A stretch of 16,747 bases of DNA from Clostridia bacterium. GTDB taxonomy: Bacteria > Bacillota > Clostridia > Oscillospirales > CAG-272. Made by a program: the position numbers and the translations under genes. Location: positions 1 to 16,747 of the forward strand of contig JAFTMP010000176.1 in NCBI GenBank assembly GCA_017452335.1. The letters run 5' to 3'. Below the pieces are notes generated by a model, which saw nothing but the letters and a program-made list of their open reading frames with translations, had not been told where the DNA came from and ran no database searches. Positions 13,908 to 16,747 of this stretch are shown here, one piece after another; the stretch's first letter is position 1, and each line of letters opens with the position of its first letter.

Positions 13908-15223
13908 GCTCTGGTACTCCAATTTTTCTTTAAGGTTTTCTTTACTTTTTTATTGTATATTCTGAATCCAAGATTGACACCAAGCTTGAGCAGCCCTCCG
14001 TATTTGTTTTTAACGGCTCTTTTGAGGATGCGCTTTACGGTGTAGCATTCGTTGGATACCGACACCAACAGCTCCTCCAGCTCCTGTGATGTAAAGTTTT
14101 TGGGAACGAAGGTGGCGTGTATGCTGTCGTAATCATTCCAATCCTTTGAGATCATGCGCCCGTCAAGGGCAAGGCGCCGGTAGGTCGGTGTGTTAGGATA
14201 TGGGGTCAAGATTGCAAAACGGGGGATATCCACGCCGATCTCCTCGATATAATCGGGCATTTTCAGAATGCTCTCTTTGGTATCGCCGTCAAAGCCCAGC
14301 ATAAACGTGCCGAGTATCGTAACACCCTTTTGGTGAAATTGATCTACCACTGCTTTGTATTGTTCAATCTTATTTCTTTTGTGGCTTTCCTTGAGGTTTT
14401 CTGCACTGAAGGTCTCAAAGCCCATAAGCACCCCGATGCATCCGCTTTGGATCATCAGATCAAAAAGCTCCTTGTCCTCATAAATATCGGTGGTACAAAG
14501 TCCTGCCCATTTAATTTTCAGATCAGCCAGCGCCTTATAGAATTCCTTTGCATAGGCGCGGTTAGAGGTGGGAGAGGGATCAAGAAACAAAATATACTTG
14601 CTGTTTAATGAGCGTATTTCGTTTATGACATCTTCGATCTTCCTTGCACTGTACTTTCCGCCCCAAAAGGAATTGATGACGCAGAATTCACAGTTGTTGG
14701 TGCACCCGAAATTGGCAATGACGGTGGGCACGCCGATGTATTTGCTTTTTTGCATCAGATCACGCTTGGGGATCACGTTTGCCGTACCGATGTCACAGTG
14801 CGCACCGTCGTAGCGCTTTTTGGGTGCGCCTTTTGCGAAATCCTCTATAAAGGTGCGCCAAATTCTGTCGGCAGGTCCTGTCATGACGGTGTCGGCATGC
14901 TGCATTGCCTCTTCGGGCAAAAGAGTAACGTGATGACCGCCCATCACGATATAGCTGCCTTTTTTCTTAAAGTATGCGGCGAGCTCATAGCCTCTTTTTA
15001 CGGAAGAGGTGACTGCTGTAATGGCAACGATATCGTAAAAGCCCAGCTTTTCATAGTTACATTTTTGCACGCCCTCGTCGATTGCCTTGAACTGTGCACC
15101 GTATTCTTCGGGCGTCAGCGCGGCAAGATAGGGCATAGTAAGCGGCATATAGCTCAGCGATTTGGTAAAGGCGCTTTTGTATCGGTAATTGTTATCGTAT
15201 GGAGTGATGAACAGTATTTTCAC
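13904..15223 (-). CDS. B12-binding-type radical SAM protein (copy B)
   Basis: The 439-aa protein shares the layout of its neighbours: an N-terminal B12-binding-like domain with VMGGHHVTLLPEE (93-105) and TGPAD in place of GEGE, no DxHxxG motif, then CTNNCEFC (C174, C178, C181) of the radical SAM core, GCIGVLMGFETF, and a C-terminal PNTPTYRRLALDGRMI region of the kind found in DUF4070-type radical SAM proteins (tentative). It is the most diverged of the three complete copies and has a basic C-terminal tail (KKVKKTLKK) instead of the G-x-x-x-G ending. The start is GTG at 15223, with GGAGGTG 7 bases upstream. It lies 53 bases after copy C and overlaps copy A by 4 bases. Confidence 0.9.
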   Translation of the reverse strand: MKILFITPYDNNYRYKSAFTKSLSYMPLTMPYLAALTPEEYGAQFKAIDEGVQKCNYEKLGFYDIVAITAVTSSVKRGYELAAYFKKKGSYIVMGGHHVTLLPEEAMQHADTVMTGPADRIWRTFIEDFAKGAPKKRYDGAHCDIGTANVIPKRDLMQKSKYIGVPTVIANFGCTNNCEFCVINSFWGGKYSARKIEDVINEIRSLNSKYILFLDPSPTSNRAYAKEFYKALADLKIKWAGLCTTDIYEDKELFDLMIQSGCIGVLMGFETFSAENLKESHKRNKIEQYKAVVDQFHQKGVTILGTFMLGFDGDTKESILKMPDYIEEIGVDIPRFAILTPYPNTPTYRRLALDGRMISKDWNDYDSIHATFVPKNFTSQELEELLVSVSNECYTVKRILKRAVKNKYGGLLKLGVNLGFRIYNKKVKKTLKKNWSTRA

Positions 15224-15276
15224 GCTTTTTCACCTCCGAAATGGTTTGCTGTCACTTTTAGCGGGAAGCAGAACGG

Positions 15277-16641
15277 CTATTTTTGTTTACTCTGCAGATC
15301 ATCCTTTTCTTTGCATCCGAAGGTCATCCCTTGTTTTTCAAAGACCTCTCTTCTGAATACGGGATTGTAGAGAATGTAAGTGAAAAACCGAACCGGATTT
15401 CTCATATTTGTTCTCGGCTCAAACAGTCGGTATATTACCGACGGGATACTGTTGAAGTTCTTTCTGCAGTAGTAAGCGGTTTCGGTCAGCTCGGGAGCGG
15501 TCATATTGGTGGGTAAAAATGCCGCGTAGTTGAATTTATATTCGGGGTGCAGCCACCATTTCCCATCATACAGCAAGCGTCCCTGCGCCTGCAATTGATC
15601 GTAAAGAGCGGTTCCGGGATAGGGCATCAATATGTTATATGCGGCAAAACAGAACTTGTTTTTCTTGGCAAAACGATAGGTTGCCTTAATGCTCTCAACA
15701 GTGTCGGTATCGTGCCCAACAGTAAACGCCGCCCAAGTCTGCAGACCGTATTTTCGCAGCTTTTCAATGGCATCCTTGTACTGATTTTGCACAAATTTCC
15801 GATTCACGCCCTTGCCCATGGTGTGAATGCTTTCCTTCTTGATGGATTCAAAGCCGATCACGTGCCCCAGACACCCGCTTTTGACCATCAGCTTCATCAG
15901 CTCGTCATCATCCAGCATATCAATGCTTCCTTGGCTGACCCATTTGATCTTAAGGGGGATCAAACGGCGGAACAATTCCTTTGCTTTTTCCTTATCGCCG
16001 ACGATATTATCGTCCACAAAGAAAATGAGCTTTCTTTTTTGTTGCTGTATCTCCTCAAGGACCTCGTCAATATCACGGCAAAAATGATGTTGCTTAAAGT
16101 ATACGCTTGACGCGCAGTATTTGCAGTTATACCGACAGCCGCGGCTGAACTGCATAAGGGTGATGGGCATGTACTTTTTGCCCTCAAAGATATCTCTTCT
16201 TGTGATCACACCCTTCTGCGGAACAAGAACAGGGGCACAGCGGTATTCTTTCTTGAGTGTGCCTGCTTTCAGATCTGCGATCATTTCTGCCCACTTGTCC
16301 TCTGCGTCACCGATCATGATGCTGTCGCAGTGCTCCTTGACCTCCTCGGGAATCAAGGTCACGTGCATGCCGCCCATAAGAACCTTCACGCCGCGCTTTC
16401 GGTATTCTTCACTGATTTCATAAGAACGCCGTGCGGTAAACGTTTCAACAGTGATGGCAACAAGATCGGTCGGTTCATCGTAGGGGATGGCTTCCAATCG
16501 GTCATCATACATCACCACCCCAACGTCTTGCGGGGTCAGCGCCGCCAATATGCCCAACTGCAACGGCTCCATGCTTGCATTATCTACGTAAAGACTGTGT
16601 TCTCGTCTGCCTATATTTGGCTTGATCAATGTTATCTTCAT
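15277..16641 (-). CDS. B12-binding-type radical SAM protein (copy C)
   Basis: The 454-aa protein has the B12-binding-like domain with VLMGGMHVTLIPEE (88-101) and IGDAED, again without DxHxxG. The radical SAM cluster is CRYNCKYC (C169, C173, C176), followed by FFVDDNIVGD and GCLGHVIGFES. The C-terminal region has PYPGTALYDQL, a WW loop and a tail ending VFEKQGMTFG. The stretch VAITVETFTARRSYEISEEY aligns closely with copy A, so the two come from a fairly recent duplication. The ATG at 16641 has AAAGGA just upstream and begins 3 bases after the stop of another partial frame at the window edge. As a COG1032 member it probably binds a 4Fe-4S cluster, SAM and perhaps cobalamin; substrate unknown. 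Confidence 0.9.
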   Translation of the reverse strand: MKITLIKPNIGRREHSLYVDNASMEPLQLGILAALTPQDVGVVMYDDRLEAIPYDEPTDLVAITVETFTARRSYEISEEYRKRGVKVLMGGMHVTLIPEEVKEHCDSIMIGDAEDKWAEMIADLKAGTLKKEYRCAPVLVPQKGVITRRDIFEGKKYMPITLMQFSRGCRYNCKYCASSVYFKQHHFCRDIDEVLEEIQQQKRKLIFFVDDNIVGDKEKAKELFRRLIPLKIKWVSQGSIDMLDDDELMKLMVKSGCLGHVIGFESIKKESIHTMGKGVNRKFVQNQYKDAIEKLRKYGLQTWAAFTVGHDTDTVESIKATYRFAKKNKFCFAAYNILMPYPGTALYDQLQAQGRLLYDGKWWLHPEYKFNYAAFLPTNMTAPELTETAYYCRKNFNSIPSVIYRLFEPRTNMRNPVRFFTYILYNPVFRREVFEKQGMTFGCKEKDDLQSKQK

Positions 16642-16644
16642 TTT

Positions 16645-16747
16645 TTATCCTTTAGCGGTATTCGTATTTTGATTTCCAAGAATTTTTCCTTGCTTTCGAT
16701 GGATTTCTTTTCTTGAGATGATATTTAATGCGAGAAATACCATGGCG
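16645..16747 (-). CDS. C-terminal end of a probable fourth radical SAM copy (partial)
   Basis: One minus-strand frame is open from the window edge and stops with TAA at 16647-16645, three bases before the ATG of copy C. The 33 visible residues contain LNIISRKEIHRKQGKILG, which lines up with the tail of copy C (YNPVFRREVFEKQGMTFG): same spacing, with shared N, R, E, K, Q, G and G. This suggests the next gene upstream is another member of the same family, in the same transcript. The stretch is short, so the call rests on this tail match and the tight spacing. Confidence 0.55.
   Translation of the reverse strand, partial: AMVFLALNIISRKEIHRKQGKILGNQNTNTAKG

Noticed and set aside
16642..16747. 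Cobalamin riboswitch or promoter before radical SAM copy C
   Set aside because: The space is too short, shows no riboswitch core, and is better explained as the tail of an upstream coding frame.

Overview
The window reads as chromosomal DNA of a low-to-mid GC, Gram-positive, probably gut-associated Clostridia (Firmicutes). The grounds are consensus sigma-A promoters with 16-17 bp spacers, strong AGGAGG-type ribosome binding sites, GTG and TTG starts, lipoproteins with Thr/Pro-rich cell-wall linkers, a YaaH/SleL-type spore-cortex hydrolase, a YqhQ (DUF1385) homologue and an M60 mucin-type metallopeptidase. No phage, plasmid, transposase or CRISPR genes are visible.

Layout. 1-182: the 5' part of a tRNA-Lys(CTT) on the minus strand, its consensus promoter and a hairpin. 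213-1421 (-): YqhQ/DUF1385 membrane protein. 1532-3156 (+): promoter, PHP-domain phosphoesterase and TVP38/DedA-type membrane protein, coupled by a 4-base overlap. 3205-5877 (+): promoter, SGNH-hydrolase lipoprotein, M60-like peptidase lipoprotein and terminator. 5890-8511 (-): LysM-LysM-GH18 spore-type glycosidase followed by enolase, whose ribosome binding site lies inside an RNA hairpin. 8607-10821 (+): promoter, coiled-coil/TM/copper-amine-oxidase-N-like surface protein, M15 (VanY-type) D,D-carboxypeptidase lipoprotein and terminator. 10836-10996: promoter, tRNA-Glu(CTC) and terminator. 10999-11505: about 500 bases without a gene, made of short palindromes separated by a conserved 10-base linker, then other inverted repeats. 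11506-16747 (-): a tightly coupled run of a GNAT-like protein and three complete B12-binding-type radical SAM proteins, plus the C-terminal tail of what looks like a fourth radical SAM copy at the right edge.

How the genes may work together. The left and centre of the window are mostly cell-envelope functions: two secreted lipoproteins suited to attack on host or dietary glycoproteins, a cortex/peptidoglycan glycosidase and a peptidoglycan carboxypeptidase with a membrane-anchored partner. The right third is the most unusual part. Tandem radical SAM paralogues and an acetyltransferase-like protein share ATGA start/stop overlaps, which implies one transcript and one pathway, whose substrate cannot be read from this window.
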